From Phorcus lineatus (Eukaryota; Mollusca; Gastropoda; Trochida; Trochidae), in the NCBI GenBank assembly GCA_921293015.1, contig OV121082.1, positions 44,784,971-44,848,970 of the forward strand: DNA of 64,000 nt, written 5' to 3'. Position numbers and translations under genes: made by a program. Every line of letters starts with the position of its first letter. Positions within the stretch are counted from its first letter, which is position 1. Positions 62,871 to 64,000 of the stretch are shown one piece after another. The notes beneath the pieces are model-generated. The model saw only the letters and a list, made by a program, of their open reading frames with translations, was not told where the DNA came from and did not search any database.

Positions 62871-62950
62871 GATTCAAGCCAATACCCTCTGAGTCAGGCA
62901 ATGTTGCCAGCACTGACCATTACAGCAGCTAACAAGCTAACAAGGTGTAT
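62871..62950 (-). repeat. Degraded tRNA-derived SINE-like copy
   Basis: The minus strand reads GCTGTAATGGTCAGTGCTGG then GCCTGACTCAGAGGGTATTG and a decayed B box (GGCTTGAATC). It is collinear with the elements at 53224-53328 and 63782-63885. Confidence 0.5.
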
Positions 62951-63781
62951 TACTATTAGTGCTATCGGTGTTACCTGACTATGTAGGTATGGGTTCGATG
63001 CCTGAACAGACTCCATCCGAAAAAATACAAGAACGTGTAGTAATGAAGATGTGTGATCTAAAATATAACAGTTACAGTTTTTCACTACCTAAGTGACATG
63101 TTTCTCTAAACAAAACTTTTTCATGATTAGAAAACAGTCTACCACATCATCACACAAGTGAAAAATAATAGTTGTAAACAGGTGTTTTTATATCTTATGC
63201 AAATGTCTTCTGCAAACGCTGATCAATAAGTCAAATAGAAGCCCAAATAAGTGGTAAGCTTCAACAGACAAATCATTAAATCCTGTGAACAGTTGATATT
63301 CCTTATGACTGGGTCTTTAGTAAGGTCTCAATGAAAAAGACATTTATTTTAAGTGAATAAGGAAAAGCATCCCACAAACTCCATTCTAATACCCCTGTGC
63401 ACAGAAAATAGACAGATGTATTGTTTGTATTTGGCATTGACATCTACATCAGTCCAGGATTATTGGTTTGATTTAAAAATATTTCATTAATAAAGAAAAG
63501 GATTAGGAATAGATTTTCCAACTTAAAATACCATCTTCATGAATTATAGGTCCAAAAACTTCTGTAACAGAGACACCTCTATTTACCCAAGTATATGAAG
63601 TGAGACCATTGTACCCGAACAGACAAACATCATTTGGTCTAAAATAACAGGTTATATAGGCAGGTTTCACTTGATGAAGGGAACCAATCGTCCAAAATTA
63701 CAATCTTATCAAGCCCAAGAAGTAAATTTGTAATATTTGGGATCCAACTTTCCACAATAGTACACCTTTTTTTACTTTTTC

Positions 63782-63885
63782 AGGTTCCTTGGCCCTTACA
63801 GGATTTGAACCCACACCCTCAGAGTATGATAACACCACAAGCACTGACCGTATCAACAGCTTACCAACTCAACCATTTCAAATTG
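63782..63885 (-). repeat. tRNA-derived SINE-like copy
   Basis: The minus strand has an A-box-like TGGTTGAGTTGGTAAGC, then GGTCAGTGC, CTCTGAGGGTGTGGGTTC and the B box GGGTTCAAATCC (complement of 63801-63812), followed by GTAAGGGCC. Same order of parts as at 53224-53328. Confidence 0.6.
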
Positions 63886-64000
63886 ACAAAATTGAGATCC
63901 AACAAGCAGTAGTTACACTGACATTACATTCAGTACAATTCAGCACTTAACAACTATAAAAGTAAAATGCATGACCTCATACAACGGCTTTTGTTAAAAA

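Larger units (their letters stand above)
56774..64000 (-). other. Presumed first intron of USP7
   Basis: The exon at 56773 begins in mid-codon after a TTTCAG acceptor, so a coding exon 1 must lie further upstream. No minus-strand ATG exon with a fitting donor and acidic N-terminal coding is evident in these 7.2 kb. No other gene is visible either. The stretch holds repeats: a direct repeat of about 60 bp (56835 and 57060), a G-poor tract, a hairpin retroposon and two tRNA-like SINE copies. Confidence 0.5.

Overview
This is a 64 kb piece of an animal nuclear genome, AT-rich, with short coding exons split by introns that carry GT..AG ends. Several things point to a mollusc, and probably a gastropod. 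There is a secreted ependymin-related gene, a family expanded in molluscs. A short retroposon tail ends in GGCGTTAAAC followed by an ACTC repeat, which I recall as common in abalone-type gastropods. There are also molluscan-style MITEs whose ends read TCCTTTCACAAAG. The species assignment is inference; the gene identities are much firmer.

Layout. 1-2219 (+): the 3' part of an ependymin-related secreted protein. 6207-7123 (-): a two-exon ELO-family fatty acid elongase, head to head with USO1/p115 (8061-22208, +, 23 coding exons), a vesicle-tethering factor of the ER-Golgi pathway. 25463-29948 (-): the cilium/centrosome protein CFAP96 (C4orf47), head to head with MRE11 (30825-36050, +), the nuclease of the MRE11-RAD50-NBS1 DNA repair complex. 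40798-56773 (-): USP7/HAUSP ubiquitin hydrolase, 31 coding exons, lacking only its first coding exon. 56774-64000 appears to be the long first intron of USP7. The genes are unrelated housekeeping genes. The only shared regulation visible is two divergent promoters, each with an NRF1-like palindrome; the CFAP96 side also has an RFX X-box-like site.

The most striking observations are these. (1) CFAP96 has two homologous 76-nt exons whose phases allow exactly one to be included, a frame-enforced mutually exclusive pair. (2) A small retroposon family with a near-perfect 3' terminal hairpin is present in two copies, each with its own perfect 15-bp target-site duplication. (3) In both USO1 and USP7 an intron has been lengthened by tandem copies of a unit (99 bp and about 93 bp) that carries the 3' splice site plus the head of the next exon, making arrays of decoy acceptors. 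(4) USO1 has a candidate minor (U12-type) intron with a GTATCCTTT donor. Gene models were built by hand from splice signals, reading-frame continuity and remembered family sequences. No search was run.
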